Source of the DNA: Nostoc sp. UHCC 0302
Lineage (GTDB): Bacteria > Cyanobacteriota > Cyanobacteriia > Cyanobacteriales > Nostocaceae
Assembly: GCF_038096175.1 (NCBI RefSeq)
Contig: NZ_CP151099.1
Coordinates: forward strand, 5,620,001 to 5,684,000
Direction: 5' to 3'
DNA: 64,000 bases
Shown: positions 42,243-53,082 of the stretch, one piece after another
Numbering within the stretch: position 1 is the first letter of the stretch
Layout of the letters: each line of letters begins with the position of its first letter
Notes under the pieces: model-generated
Seen by the model: only the letters and a program-made list of their open reading frames with translations
The model's database searches: none
Told to the model about the DNA's origin: nothing
Made by a program: the position numbers and the translations under genes

Positions 42243-43448
42243 TTATGCTGGCTTGCGATCGCTTGGTTCGGTTTGTGAGCTATGCTCTTGAGAAGATTCA
42301 CTAGGAGCGATCGCTGACTCATTGGTTGTGGGATGTTTAATATCTTCTACTACTTCCTTGACTTCAGGTAAAATTTGTCTTGCATCCTGTACCATTTCTC
42401 TGAACTCAGGCGCGGTACTTCTTACATAAGCAGTTGCTTGATGAATATCTTCTGTAGATTGATGCACCTCTTCACGTATTTTTTCTGCACTTTTTTGCAG
42501 ACCAAATCCTCCTCCGACTCGTTCGACAATATCATTATCCAACCGTTCGCTAAAACCGACTATAAATGCCATTGAAAAAAAGAAATAATACTTTTGGTCA
42601 TTTTCTTTCAAAGAACTTTCTATAAGTGGAAAACTTATAATTTTTGAGTTAATAACGGCAAAGACAAAAACGCCAAACGCCGTACCAATTAAAGGCTTAG
42701 CAAAGCCAACAATAATAGGCGTAACCGAGCCTCTGTATTCGTCTCTATCTTTGTAGTCTTGAAGCCGAATTAAGATGCTAACTATACTACCAAATGCTCC
42801 AGCTAAGGCGACCATAGTTATTAGCTTATAATTAGCCCATCTTTCTGGTTTAGGTACTTTCTGAGCTGTGTTTTCTTTAATGGAAGGGGAATCGGAATTA
42901 GAGCTTTGTATCGGGAAAGGACAGGGAGCAAGATTTTGCTCACAAGCTGTTGCTATGTTTGCAAATACCCCCAGACCTAAGAGAGATACTGTATAGATTG
43001 GAAACGCACACGTAAGTCCAAGAAGAACTTTGGTTGGTGTTGGTAATTCTCGAAGAGACCGCGTGAAAAGATTGATTGAAAAACCTAAAAACTTTTTTCT
43101 ATTCAAAAAATACTCAATATCATATCTTATATTTTTAGCCAAAGTTATGTTTTCTGTCTTTCCCATTAGCAGAAAACATACAGCTAAATTTACCGCATTC
43201 AGTTTCGATTCTAGAGTCAAACAATCAGCTATATTATTACGTCGGCTTTTCTGAATTCTTGAAACGTATTCCCCTAATCGTTGTAACAAGGCAATTTGTT
43301 TTGCAAGTTCTTGCTGAATATACTCGTTTCTTAAATCTAACTCTGGTACTAGAATTTTATTTTCTACTTTTTTAAGTATATTATTAATATCTCGTTGTAG
43401 CTGGTAAAGAATATTTTGGCATTGCTCTTGGTTATCTTTCCGAATCAT
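42243..43448 (-). CDS. Multi-span membrane protein of unknown function
   Basis: A 401-residue protein that I do not recognise. The N-terminal 130 residues are helical and charged, probably cytoplasmic; at about 143-165 lies the first hydrophobic segment (KVLLGLTCAFPIYTVSLLGL). After a Cys-containing loop (ACEQNLAPCPF) come three further helices between about 210 and 305, ending FFFSMAFIVGFSERLDNDIVERV. The C-terminal 90 residues are an amphipathic helical tail with repeated E-V-H/D-I patterns and a polar end. The first ATG giving a sensible protein is 43448; two TTG codons at 43503-43508 are less likely. Function unknown. Confidence 0.65.
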   Translation of the reverse strand: MIRKDNQEQCQNILYQLQRDINNILKKVENKILVPELDLRNEYIQQELAKQIALLQRLGEYVSRIQKSRRNNIADCLTLESKLNAVNLAVCFLLMGKTENITLAKNIRYDIEYFLNRKKFLGFSINLFTRSLRELPTPTKVLLGLTCAFPIYTVSLLGLGVFANIATACEQNLAPCPFPIQSSNSDSPSIKENTAQKVPKPERWANYKLITMVALAGAFGSIVSILIRLQDYKDRDEYRGSVTPIIVGFAKPLIGTAFGVFVFAVINSKIISFPLIESSLKENDQKYYFFFSMAFIVGFSERLDNDIVERVGGGFGLQKSAEKIREEVHQSTEDIHQATAYVRSTAPEFREMVQDARQILPEVKEVVEDIKHPTTNESAIAPSESSQEHSSQTEPSDRKPA

Positions 43449-44059
43449 AAAGTAGCTCTTTTTTAAGTAATTCTGGAAATACTGCACATCAACGGAAATC
43501 AACAAATACTGAAAGCTATAATATGCCCTAGCTTTGTAAGAAGGATTTCTCTATATTTATAGCAATCCGAATCTGAAAACCGGAAAGGGATTTAAAGAGT
43601 CAATTCCAAAGCTGAATAAGTTGCTAAGCTTGAGGGGGCAAATCATTAGATTTACATTAAATCTGTCTAATCTCCATAATAAAGTTACCCCATCTAAAAC
43701 CTTAAAAAACGTGGATTAAACAAAATGCAAAACTTCTGTTTAGTAAAGTGCGTATATAGCAATCCACCGCAGATTTGTGAAAATAGTAAAGCTCAAAACC
43801 CCAGTTTCTTTTAGAAATCGGGGTTCTTATTACTCATAAATAATTTAGGATTGCTATAGTCCTTTGGGTATGGCTTTGCTAAAACGAGAGCGTAGGACAC
43901 CGAAAGCAGTCTCACAAGGTGCGTTACGTCTTTTAGGTATAAGCGTGGAGGGAATTTTGGTATCACCCCAAGCGGGGTGGAGTTACTTTTTGGGCTGCTA
44001 AATTTATCAGTCTTTAGTCAGTGGTAAAGAATGAACAATTGACCACTGATTAAGTACAA
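43449..44059. other. 611-bp spacer with a MITE-like element and a GC palindrome
   Basis: A MITE-like element occupies 43755-43859. Another TATAGCAATCC end stands at about 43558 without an obvious partner. A GGTGCGTTACG fragment of the palindrome family is at about 43918, and ACCCCAAGCGGGGTGGAG around 43965-43982 can fold. No gene is supported. Confidence 0.6.
43755..43859. mobile_element. MITE-like element with TATAGCAATCC ends
   Basis: The left end TATAGCAATCC and right end GGATTGCTATA are exact inverted repeats. The interior has an AACCCC...GGGGTT hairpin with arms of about 12 bases (one mismatch). Total about 105 bp, non-coding. Confidence 0.75.
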
Positions 44060-45421
44060 CTAGACTTTTATCGGCTGTTTATTATTCGCTGATGCGTAAT
44101 AAGTACTACTATCATCAATTCCTAATTGGGTGAGTGACTCTTGACCTGTAATTAATCTTGCACCGCGATTACGGGTGAAATAGTTCCACGCCCACTGGAT
44201 AGTTACTACGATTTTGTTATCAAACTCAATTAAGAAGTAGATGTGAATTACCAGCCAGAAAAGCCATGCGAAGAAACCTTTCAGTTTGATAAAACCTAAA
44301 TCTACAACGGCAGAATTTTGCCCAATCATTGCTAGACTACCCCGATCAACATAAGAAAAGGGTGGCAAAATATTACCTTTAAGCCGCTGCTGAACCAGTG
44401 TTGCTACGTATTCTCCTTCCTGCTTCGCCACAGGTGCAACACCAGGTAAGGGTTTACCATTTTGATGCGAAAAGTTTGCTAAATCGCCAATTACAAAAAT
44501 ATTCGGTTGTCCCTTAATACTCAAGTCAGGTTCAACTACAACTCGTCCAGCCCGATCGCATTCAGCACCTGTGCGTTCTGCTAAAACTTTTCCCATTGCT
44601 GAAGCTTTTACACCTGCTGCCCATAATACCGTTTTTGAGGCAATCTCTTTAACGCCATCCTCTTGTTTAAGGGTGACAATATCATTTTCAATATTGGTTA
44701 CTAATGTTTTTGTCTGGACAACTACCCCCAAGCGCGACAGCGATGCTTCAGCTTCTTGTGATAACTCTGGTGCAAAGGGTGGCAAAATGCGATCCAAACC
44801 TTCCAATAGTAAAATCTGAGCTTCGGAAGTGTCGATGTTGCGGAAATCTTCTTTAAGGGTTTGGTTTGCGAGTTCTGCGATCGCACCCGCTAATTCTACA
44901 CCTGTAGGGCCACCACCAACAATCACAAAAGTTAACCAAGCACGGCGTTTTACTGGATCGGTTTCTTTTTCTGCGGCTTCAAATGCTGTAAATATCCGGC
45001 GGCGCATTTCTATAGCGTCTTCTACGGTTTTTAAACCAGGAGCAAATTCTTCCCAGTTATCTTTACCGAAATAGGAATGCTTCGCACCTGTAGCCACAAT
45101 CAACGTATCGTAATGTATTGCTTCACCACCGACAATGACTTTTTGGGCTGCTGAATCAATATCATTCACTTCTCCCAGCAACACCTTTGTATTCTTGCTC
45201 TTGCTGAGTACAGAACGTAATGGCGAAGATATATCAGCGGGAGATAGCGCACCTGTCGCGACTTGGTATAAGAGGGGTTGAAATAGATGAAAATTGCGTT
45301 TATCGATAAGAGTAATGTTTACTGCTGCTTTAGCGAGTGTTTTTGCTGCATAAAGTCCCCCAAAGCCACCACCAATGATAACAACTTCATGTAGTGGCTT
45401 TTTGTCAAGTAAATTTACCAT
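44060..45421 (-). CDS. Type II NADH dehydrogenase (NDH-2)
   Basis: A 453-residue FAD-dependent NADH:quinone oxidoreductase. It has two Rossmann motifs: VVIIGGGFGGLYAAKTLA (about 13-30) for FAD and VIVGGGPTGVELAGAIAEL (about 167-185) for NADH. Quinone-side features are the FVIGDLANF segment and a hydrophobic C-terminus (GFFAWLFWLVIHIYFLIEFD) that likely anchors the protein to the membrane. Cyanobacteria carry several NDH-2 (ndb) genes, thought to sense or adjust the NAD(P)H and quinone redox state rather than carry bulk respiration. The flanking regions contain repeats, with no operon. Confidence 0.9.
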   Translation of the reverse strand: MVNLLDKKPLHEVVIIGGGFGGLYAAKTLAKAAVNITLIDKRNFHLFQPLLYQVATGALSPADISSPLRSVLSKSKNTKVLLGEVNDIDSAAQKVIVGGEAIHYDTLIVATGAKHSYFGKDNWEEFAPGLKTVEDAIEMRRRIFTAFEAAEKETDPVKRRAWLTFVIVGGGPTGVELAGAIAELANQTLKEDFRNIDTSEAQILLLEGLDRILPPFAPELSQEAEASLSRLGVVVQTKTLVTNIENDIVTLKQEDGVKEIASKTVLWAAGVKASAMGKVLAERTGAECDRAGRVVVEPDLSIKGQPNIFVIGDLANFSHQNGKPLPGVAPVAKQEGEYVATLVQQRLKGNILPPFSYVDRGSLAMIGQNSAVVDLGFIKLKGFFAWLFWLVIHIYFLIEFDNKIVVTIQWAWNYFTRNRGARLITGQESLTQLGIDDSSTYYASANNKQPIKV

Positions 45422-45610
45422 AAGAATTATTTTGCAGAATTAATACTGTTGTAATTATTCTTAACAAATTGTATCTAATTTGTCAGCCGTGTTTCTGTGT
45501 TTATTTGAACATTTACAGAATTGATAAAAGTAATCGAAAGTACAGTTAATGGGGATTGGGGACTGGGGATTGGAGACTGGAGAGACATGGAGGACAAATA
45601 CTAATTCTTT

Positions 45611-45675
45611 ACAGACGCGATGAATCGCGTCTCTACTCTTGACTCTTGTACAGATGCGATGAATCGCGTCTCTAC
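45611..45675. repeat. Two direct copies of a 26-bp palindromic repeat
   Basis: ACAGACGCGATGAATCGCGT plus CTCTAC at 45611-45636, and the same with one mismatch at 45650-45675. Each contains the GACGCGAT-GA-ATCGCGTC palindrome that forms the core of the 24863-24969 MITE-like element. Confidence 0.85.
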
Positions 45676-45734
45676 TTTCTGACCACTCACTAAATACCAA
45701 TTTGAGGTAAAATCATAAGTCTGCCAATAATTGA

Positions 45735-46757
<1,023 letters not shown>

Positions 46758-46820
46758 ATTCGATTAACAGTAATCAGTGGATAGTAATCAGGGAACAGTG
46801 AAGAGGCTGATAACTGATAA

Positions 46821-47594
46821 CTAATCACTGGTTACTGATTTTAAGAATGAGTGTATTCTAGAAAATACATATCGAATACTGTTTTCATTAGTATATTGTG
46901 GATTAAGAGGAATCTTTTTGCCAGATTTAAATACGATTACAATGCGATAAAGCTTAGAGTATTTAAATTGTTTTTCTTGGATATCAAAATTTAGAATTGT
47001 TTCTAATGGCTGCTCTATTATGTGGTTGCCACGCAAGCTTTTGCGCTCTATAAATACCTTATTCAGACTCTTGTATAAAGTACAGCTGGTTACAGGTGAT
47101 GTGGCGAAAAAAGTAGCGATCGCCATTACGATTAATATAAATAAGTTTAAGAAAAACAGATAGTTACGCTGATTTTGCTGTACGAATAGGGATGTTTGCC
47201 CAGTATTAATAAAATTATTAATTTTAAAGACAAGTTCTTGATTTTCTTGATAGCTAATATGTAATAGCAGGGGAAAGTCTTTAAACGGAGTCACAATTAT
47301 AACTTGATAAGTTGTTCCACCTTTACTACCCCTCTTTGTCAGGATGTATGCTTCCTGTGGATCAAAAAGTTTTACTTTATTCATACTTCCCAGCAAATTA
47401 TACTGCCTCAATTCGCAGTTAATTTGATTGGGTGAAGAGCGGTTGCAACTTAGACTGGCTGAAGCAGTATCAACAACTGTGCAGTAAATCAAAAAACTCA
47501 AAGAGACAGTAAAAATGCACCAGCCGATAAACCAATATCTGAGTGGTCGATGCTTTAGTACCAATCTGGTACGAGTTTCCTCTACAATTTTCAT
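46821..47594 (-). CDS. Membrane protein of unknown function
   Basis: A 257-residue protein with two transmembrane helices: about 20-42 (YWFIGWCIFTVSLSFLIYC) and about 143-163 (YLFFLNLFILIVMAIATFF). Between them is a soluble, beta-rich domain with cysteines (SLSCNRSSPNQINCELRQY) and after them a PH-like stretch (LNKVFIERKSLRG, ILNFDIQEKQ, IVIVFKSGKKIPL). The layout resembles bPH-type membrane proteins found in cyanobacteria, but no function is known. It converges with ilvC across a block of GATAACTGATAACTAATCACTGG heptad-like repeats. Confidence 0.65.
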   Translation of the reverse strand: MKIVEETRTRLVLKHRPLRYWFIGWCIFTVSLSFLIYCTVVDTASASLSCNRSSPNQINCELRQYNLLGSMNKVKLFDPQEAYILTKRGSKGGTTYQVIIVTPFKDFPLLLHISYQENQELVFKINNFINTGQTSLFVQQNQRNYLFFLNLFILIVMAIATFFATSPVTSCTLYKSLNKVFIERKSLRGNHIIEQPLETILNFDIQEKQFKYSKLYRIVIVFKSGKKIPLNPQYTNENSIRYVFSRIHSFLKSVTSD

Positions 47595-47831
47595 CAGCGC
47601 CTCTGTTCTGTATGGAATAGTTAACTCCTAAGTAGAGTATTCCCCTCCTAGCCTATTCATTTATTGTCAAGTCTAAATAACGGAATAATCTCCGTTAGCG
47701 CAGCGTCTTCTAAGTCAAGGAATAAATATTAGTAGCAAAATTACATTAAGTTATAAACCTGGGATAGATGAATTATTAAACAATATTTGAGTAGCTAGTA
47801 TATGGTTGGGGCAAAAAATTCGACTACAAAT

Positions 47832-48698
47832 ATGGAAACCAAAGAACTAGGAAAAACTGGTATTTTAGTAAGTGCGATCGGTTTGGGTGGGATGCCGATG
47901 TCACTCTCTAATCGCCCTCCGGAATCGCAATCAATAGAAGTTATTCATCGCGCCTTAGATTTGGGCATTACATTTATTGACACTGCCGACTCTTACTGCA
48001 AAGATGAGTCAGATAAACACCACAACGAGCGATTAATTCACAAAGCACTTTCTAGTTATCAAGGCGATGTCAGTCAAGTAATTGTCGCCACTAAAGGTGG
48101 TTTGATGCGTCCTAATGGAAGCTGGACACGCAACGGTAACCCAGAACATTTGCGCCAAACAATTCGAGTCAGCTTTGAAGCTTTTGGTGGTAATAAACCT
48201 ATCGATATTTGGCAATACCATGCCCCCGATCCAAATTACACTATTGAAGAATCTCTTGCGCCAGCCAAAGAAGCAGTAGAAGCAGGCTTGATTCGATTTG
48301 TGGGAGTTTCTAACTTTTCCGTTGAACAAATTCAGCGGGCGCGGGATGTTGTAGATATTGTTTCGGTGCAAAATCAATACAGCCCTTGGGAACGTCAGCC
48401 AGAAACTGATGGCGTGTTGAAGTATTGTGAAAAGGAAGGATTAGCCTTTTTGCCTTGGAGTCCTTTTGGCGGTAGTCGTCGCCATCAGGGGTTACAAGAT
48501 ATTTCTGCGATCGCTCAGTTAGCTAAAGAAAAAGGCGTGTCGGTCTATGCTATTGTCTTAGCGTGGCTGCGTTCCAAGTCGCCTGCTATTTTGCCAATTC
48601 CTGGTGCTAGCAAGATTTCTAGCATTGAAGACTCAGCAAAAGCTATCAATGTCAAACTATCTGATCAAGAAGTTCAACGAATTGATCAGGCAACCTAA
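47832..48698 (+). CDS. Aldo/keto reductase
   Basis: A 288-residue (beta/alpha)8 NADPH-dependent oxidoreductase. The catalytic tetrad is visible: Asp and Tyr in TFIDTADSYC, Lys in VATKGGLM and His in WQYHAPDPN. The substrate-loop and cofactor signatures FVGVSNFSVEQI and AILPIPGASKISSIEDSAKA are typical. Such enzymes reduce aldehydes and ketones; the physiological substrate is not predictable. ATG 47832 (METKELGKTG) matches family starts; an upstream in-frame ATG at 47802 adds ten unlikely residues. It is monocistronic as far as can be seen. Confidence 0.9.
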   Translation: METKELGKTGILVSAIGLGGMPMSLSNRPPESQSIEVIHRALDLGITFIDTADSYCKDESDKHHNERLIHKALSSYQGDVSQVIVATKGGLMRPNGSWTRNGNPEHLRQTIRVSFEAFGGNKPIDIWQYHAPDPNYTIEESLAPAKEAVEAGLIRFVGVSNFSVEQIQRARDVVDIVSVQNQYSPWERQPETDGVLKYCEKEGLAFLPWSPFGGSRRHQGLQDISAIAQLAKEKGVSVYAIVLAWLRSKSPAILPIPGASKISSIEDSAKAINVKLSDQEVQRIDQAT

Positions 48699-49170
48699 TA
48701 CTATTTTGGGTTTAAAACTACCCACCTGCTAATTAAATTTAGAACAAGTACTTGGCAATTGGAAATCGCGGTTGACAAATGCAATGTTAACGTTTCGATT
48801 TTCAACACTAATTGCTTTGGTGAATCGAAAGCAAGACGCTGTTCCAGACACCTGGAAATCTCAGGATTTTTTAGTTTCCTTTGATATGGTGATGGAAGAG
48901 CGTTACTTTTTATAAAAATTTTTATATAAACAATAATCAATTTCAAGCTCAATCAGGATTTATTAAGAATAATTTACATAACAAATTTAATCGTAGTTAA
49001 TCATCAGAAAATAGATGTAGCAATCTTATTAAGTTATGAAAGCCTTATTAAAGGCTTAATTTATCATGGATATTATAAAATACATTCGAAAAATAATAAC
49101 CAGATAAGTAAACTTCTAATTTATTTAGGATTCGAATAACCTCTTGACTATAAAGTGTTTACCTTTTGTG
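48699..49170. other. 472-bp spacer without a supported gene
   Basis: A short plus-strand frame (43 codons, 48784-48915: it begins MLTFRFSTLIALVNRKQ and ends MEERYFL) and overlapping minus-strand frames show no recognisable family or ribosome binding site. It may be a gene remnant. From about 48915 the DNA is AT-rich and should include the promoter of the next gene. Confidence 0.4.
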
Positions 49171-49569
49171 ATGATTAAAGTTACTCAAAGCATAGACAAA
49201 GTTCAATTAAAGAAGTTCTTCAACGTAATGGGTGAGAAAGCAGTAACCCAAAAAGGTTTAACACTGCTTCCTATATTATTAATGTCTTTCATTCCATCAG
49301 TAGTTCAAGCCAGTTGCTTGATATGGACTTCTTGGCAACCAACCAGACTAACCCAACAACAATGTTTAAACAGAGCTGAACTAGCAATGAGAAATTCAGG
49401 TTTTTCTCAGAATTTTTACACTCTAGAAACAGGAGTCTATGGAGAAAATGGAGGATATAGTGGCACAGTCAGGTGTATAGCTACCAAAGGCGTTGTATTT
49501 TTCATTGTTGCAGGCTCCTCTTCTAAGACTGCGGAAAGTTTTTTAGGACGTTTAGAAAACAACTTCTAA
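49171..49569 (+). CDS. Small exported protein with two conserved cysteines
   Basis: About 132 residues from ATG 49171, or 113 from ATG 49228 (MGEKAVTQKG), which puts the signal peptide (LTLLPILLMSFIPSVVQA-S) at the usual distance. The mature domain has SCLIWTSWQPTRLTQQQCLNRAEL and CIATKGVVFFIVAGSSSKTAESFLGRL, a pattern seen in small extracytoplasmic cyanobacterial proteins of unknown role. The cysteines could form disulfide bonds in the periplasm. No operon partner. Confidence 0.6.
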   Translation: MIKVTQSIDKVQLKKFFNVMGEKAVTQKGLTLLPILLMSFIPSVVQASCLIWTSWQPTRLTQQQCLNRAELAMRNSGFSQNFYTLETGVYGENGGYSGTVRCIATKGVVFFIVAGSSSKTAESFLGRLENNF

Positions 49570-49795
49570 ACATCTTCAAAAACGAAACTTTAACTTTCCC
49601 AGATTAAGCTTTTGTTTTCTGGGGATAGTTTTTATCTGAAGGTTGAATGATAGTTACAGCAGAATTCAGAATGGGCTACGCCACGCTATCCTAACAGAAG
49701 TAAAACAGGCTTTATACTTGACTTTACTTCGACTACTTCGGCTGCGCTCAGTACAAGTACGCTCAGTAACCATGAGACCTATGTTGTATACTTCA

Positions 49796-50320
49796 TCAAC
49801 TTGAAATCTGCTGTAACTTTTGTTGTGGCAAAAGATAAATTGCACCAGATATTAACGTTAATGTGACAGAAATCCAGAAGGCAATCATAGATAGAATTTG
49901 CCACTCTTGTGATAAGGGTGCAATTAGAAATGCGATCGCTACTATTTGACTGATGGTTTTGAGCTTACCCCAAATATTTGCTCCTGTAATCGTTGTTTGA
50001 TTCACTCGCCAACCAGCGATCGCTAATTCCCGCGCTAAAATTAAAAACACTCCCCAAGCTGGAACTTTCCCTAGCTCAATCAAAACCATCAATGGTGCAA
50101 GTACTAAAAATTTATCTACCAAGGGATCAAGAAACTTTCCTAAATCGCTAACTTGATTAAGTTTCCGTGCTAAATAGCCGTCTAACCAATCAGTTAATGC
50201 AGCAATTAAAAAAATTGTCAAACATATCCACCGAGCTTGTGGTGTGGGATTGTACAATCCGTAAAGTAGAAATGGTACACCTAATAGGCGAGAAAAAGTA
50301 ATCCAATTTGGCAGCGTCAT
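49796..50320 (-). CDS. pgsA: CDP-diacylglycerol-glycerol-3-phosphate 3-phosphatidyltransferase
   Basis: A 174-residue membrane enzyme of phosphatidylglycerol synthesis, an essential lipid for photosystems. The CDP-alcohol phosphotransferase motif D-x2-DG-x2-AR-x8-G-x3-D-x3-D is exact: DWLDGYLARKLNQVSDLGKF followed by LDPLVDK (about 43-69). Four to five hydrophobic helices surround it, and the N-terminal LPNWITFSRLLGVPFLLYG is typical. It is divergent from aspA, with the two starts about 235 bp apart. Confidence 0.92.
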   Translation of the reverse strand: MTLPNWITFSRLLGVPFLLYGLYNPTPQARWICLTIFLIAALTDWLDGYLARKLNQVSDLGKFLDPLVDKFLVLAPLMVLIELGKVPAWGVFLILARELAIAGWRVNQTTITGANIWGKLKTISQIVAIAFLIAPLSQEWQILSMIAFWISVTLTLISGAIYLLPQQKLQQISS

Positions 50321-50554
50321 GAGGAATTAAAAATTAAAAATTAAAAATTAAAAAGAGTTTAACCCAATAAGCAATTAAATACAGCAGTTTGCAAATAAAT
50401 CAATTACAGTATCTGAATTAAAAAGCTAGATATCAAGCCTTGTTTACCTCTGACTTCTGAATTCTGCTGTAATTGTGCAGATTCTATCAAGATCAGCTTA
50501 TGTGAGTGTGCCTGCATGGGATGATCTGTTATTTGAGATCCTCCAAACAATCTT

Positions 50555-51976
50555 ATGACTGAACAACCAGATTCCCAATTCCGCATTGAACGCGATTCAA
50601 TGGGCGATCGCCAAATTGCTAGTAACGTTTATTACGGCATTCAAACCTTACGTGCAATCGAAAACTTCCCAATTAGCGGCATTAAACCTTTATCTACTTA
50701 CGTAGATGCTTGCTTGTTCATCAAAAAAGCTACAGCAATTGTCAATGGTGAACTGAGTTGCATACCCCAAGATATTAGTCAGGCAATTGTGCAAGCTACT
50801 GATGAAATCCTAGCTGGTAAGTTGCGAGATCAGTTTGTAGTGGATGTCTATCAAGCCGGTGCTGGAACTTCGCACCACATGAACGTCAACGAAGTTTTAG
50901 CAAATCGCGCCCTAGAAATCCTCGGTGAAGAAAAAGGCAATTACAAGCGCGTTAATCCTAATGACCATGTAAACTACGGGCAGTCTACCAATGATGTGAT
51001 TCCGACTGCTATTCGGATTGGTGGCTTATTAGCGTTGTCTAAGACACTGCACCCAGCTTTGGAAGGAGCGATCGCAGCCTTGGAAAATAAAGCTGTAGAA
51101 TTTCAAAATGTCGTTAAATCCGGCAGAACCCATATGCAAGATGCTGTACCTGTGCGTTTGGGTGAAAACTTTCGGGCTTGGGCGCAAATTCTCACAGAAC
51201 ACCAAAACCGAATTTACACTGCCTCTGGAGATTTGATGGTGCTAGGTTTGGGAGGTAGTGCTGCTGGTACAGGGTTGAATACTCATCCTCTGTATCGCGC
51301 CCGTGTAGTTGAAGTTCTCTCTGAATTGCTAAATTCTCCCCTAGAACCTGCACCTCATCTCATGGCAGCGATGCAGAGTATGGCCCCATTTGTGAATGTT
51401 TCTGGTGCTTTACGCAACTTGGCGCAGGATTTAGTCAAAATATCTCACGACTTACGGCTGATGGATTCTGGCCCAAAAACTGGCTTGAAAGAAATTCAGC
51501 TACCCCCTGTACAACCGGGTTCTTCGATTATGCCAGGCAAGTACAATCCGGTGATGGCAGAGATGACATCGATGGTATGTTTTCAGGTAATGGGTTACGA
51601 CAGTGCGATTGCTTTAGCAGCACAAGCAGGACAATTAGAACTGAATGTGATGATGCCACTGATTGCTTATAACTTGATTCACAGCATTGAAATTCTCGGC
51701 AATACCATCGCTGCACTCACCCAACGTTGCATCGAAGGAATTACTGCCAACCAGGAACGTTGTTTGGCATACGCTGAAGGGAGTTTAGCTTTAGTCACCG
51801 CATTGAATACCCACATCGGTTATCTGAAAGCAGCTGAAGTAGCCAAAGAATCTTTAGAAACTGGTAAATCTTTACGGCAGATTGTCTTAGAACAAGGATT
51901 CATGAGTGAAGCCGAACTAGCCACAGTGTTAAATTTAGAACAAATGAGTGAGATTTTACCCCTCAAGTCAGAATAG
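50555..51976 (+). CDS. aspA: Aspartate ammonia-lyase
   Basis: A 473-residue member of the fumarase/aspartase superfamily, forming tetramers that deaminate aspartate to fumarate. Class signature GSSIMPGKYNPVMAEM (about 326-341) holds the catalytic Ser loop. N-terminal YYGIQTLRAIENFPISG and GAGTSHHMNVNEVLANRALEILG are aspartase-like rather than fumarase-like (fumarases have LWGAQTQRS). Length is right for AspA. It is monocistronic; a heptad-repeat block follows the stop codon. Confidence 0.88.
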   Translation: MTEQPDSQFRIERDSMGDRQIASNVYYGIQTLRAIENFPISGIKPLSTYVDACLFIKKATAIVNGELSCIPQDISQAIVQATDEILAGKLRDQFVVDVYQAGAGTSHHMNVNEVLANRALEILGEEKGNYKRVNPNDHVNYGQSTNDVIPTAIRIGGLLALSKTLHPALEGAIAALENKAVEFQNVVKSGRTHMQDAVPVRLGENFRAWAQILTEHQNRIYTASGDLMVLGLGGSAAGTGLNTHPLYRARVVEVLSELLNSPLEPAPHLMAAMQSMAPFVNVSGALRNLAQDLVKISHDLRLMDSGPKTGLKEIQLPPVQPGSSIMPGKYNPVMAEMTSMVCFQVMGYDSAIALAAQAGQLELNVMMPLIAYNLIHSIEILGNTIAALTQRCIEGITANQERCLAYAEGSLALVTALNTHIGYLKAAEVAKESLETGKSLRQIVLEQGFMSEAELATVLNLEQMSEILPLKSE

Positions 51977-52110
51977 GGAGAAGTGAATTACAAACAAAGT
52001 AGGAAGATAGGTTATAGGTTATAGGGTATGGGTTACAGGTTACAGAGAATAAGTTACTGTTCCCTATCCCCTATTCATTGCCCTATCTTTACTACTCGTA
52101 ATTTATATTC

Positions 52111-53082
52111 ATGCAGACTCAAAAACCATCTGTCAGCCTCATCCGGGCTAATTCCTACGAACGAGAAGCCTTACGGGAATCTTTAACCACATTGCTAGAA
52201 CCTTTAGGGGGAATAGCAGCTTTTGTAAAAAAAGGCGATCGCGTTTTACTCAAACCCAATTTGCTTACAGGAGCGCGTCCTACTAAAGAGTGTACCACCC
52301 GCGCCGAACTGGTTCACGAAGTTGCTCAGATGGTAATTGAGGCTGGTGGTAAGCCATTTTTAGGGGATAGTCCGGCTTTTGGCAGTGCTAAGGGAGTAGC
52401 AATAGCAAATGGCTATCAACCGATTTTAGAAGAACTGAATCTGCCAATTATTGACTTTCATGGCAAGCGTTATCAAAGTATCAGCGAAAATTTTAACCAC
52501 CTACTGCTAAGCAAAGAGGCAATGGAAGCTGATGTAGTGATTAACCTACCCAAAGTCAAATCACATATGCAGCTGACAATAACGTTAGGAGTAAAAAACC
52601 TCTTTGGTTGCGTCCCTGGCAAAATGAAAGCTTGGTGGCACATGGAAGCTGGGAAAGACGCGAACCGATTTGGTGAAATGTTAGTAGAAACTGCCAAAGC
52701 AATCAACCCAAATTTAACCATCTTAGATGGCATTATTGGTCATGAAGGTAACGGCCCAAGTAACGGTGAACCTCGTCAACTAGGTATTTTAGCAGCCGCA
52801 GGAAATGTATTTGCTTTAGATCGGGCAATCTTGGAAATCCTCAATGTCCCACCCGAACAAGTACCCACCGTTGCAGCTTCCCAAAGGCTAGGAGTTTGTC
52901 CAGAACTTGCTGCCATAGAGTTTCCGCACCTACATCCAGACTCATTAAAAATAGATGACTGGCAACTACCAGATAAATTGATGCCTATCGACTTTGGTAT
53001 GCCTCGCGTCATTAAGTCTACCTTTAAGCATCTTTACACTCGTTTTATCAAAGAACCAATCAGCGCTTATAGTAAACCTTAA
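52111..53082 (+). CDS. DUF362 domain protein
   Basis: A 323-residue protein of the DUF362 family: VLLKPNLLTGARPTKECTTRAELV, GGKPFLGDSPAFGSAKGVAIANGY, VINLPKVKSHMQLTITLGVKNLFGCVPG and LTILDGIIGHEGNGPSNGEPRQLG. In other organisms this family is often linked to iron-sulfur proteins; here no ferredoxin domain is attached and no CxxCxxC motif is present. Function unknown. A U-rich hairpin terminator lies 165 bp downstream. Confidence 0.85.
   Translation: MQTQKPSVSLIRANSYEREALRESLTTLLEPLGGIAAFVKKGDRVLLKPNLLTGARPTKECTTRAELVHEVAQMVIEAGGKPFLGDSPAFGSAKGVAIANGYQPILEELNLPIIDFHGKRYQSISENFNHLLLSKEAMEADVVINLPKVKSHMQLTITLGVKNLFGCVPGKMKAWWHMEAGKDANRFGEMLVETAKAINPNLTILDGIIGHEGNGPSNGEPRQLGILAAAGNVFALDRAILEILNVPPEQVPTVAASQRLGVCPELAAIEFPHLHPDSLKIDDWQLPDKLMPIDFGMPRVIKSTFKHLYTRFIKEPISAYSKP

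Noticed and set aside
48701-48952. 83-codon minus-strand frame after the aldo/keto reductase
   Set aside because: No ribosome binding site or family; could be an old remnant but cannot be supported.
50555-51976. Fumarase (fumC) as identity of the lyase
   Set aside because: The N-terminal YYGIQTLRAIENF pattern is aspartase-like; fumarases have LWGAQTQRS at this place.
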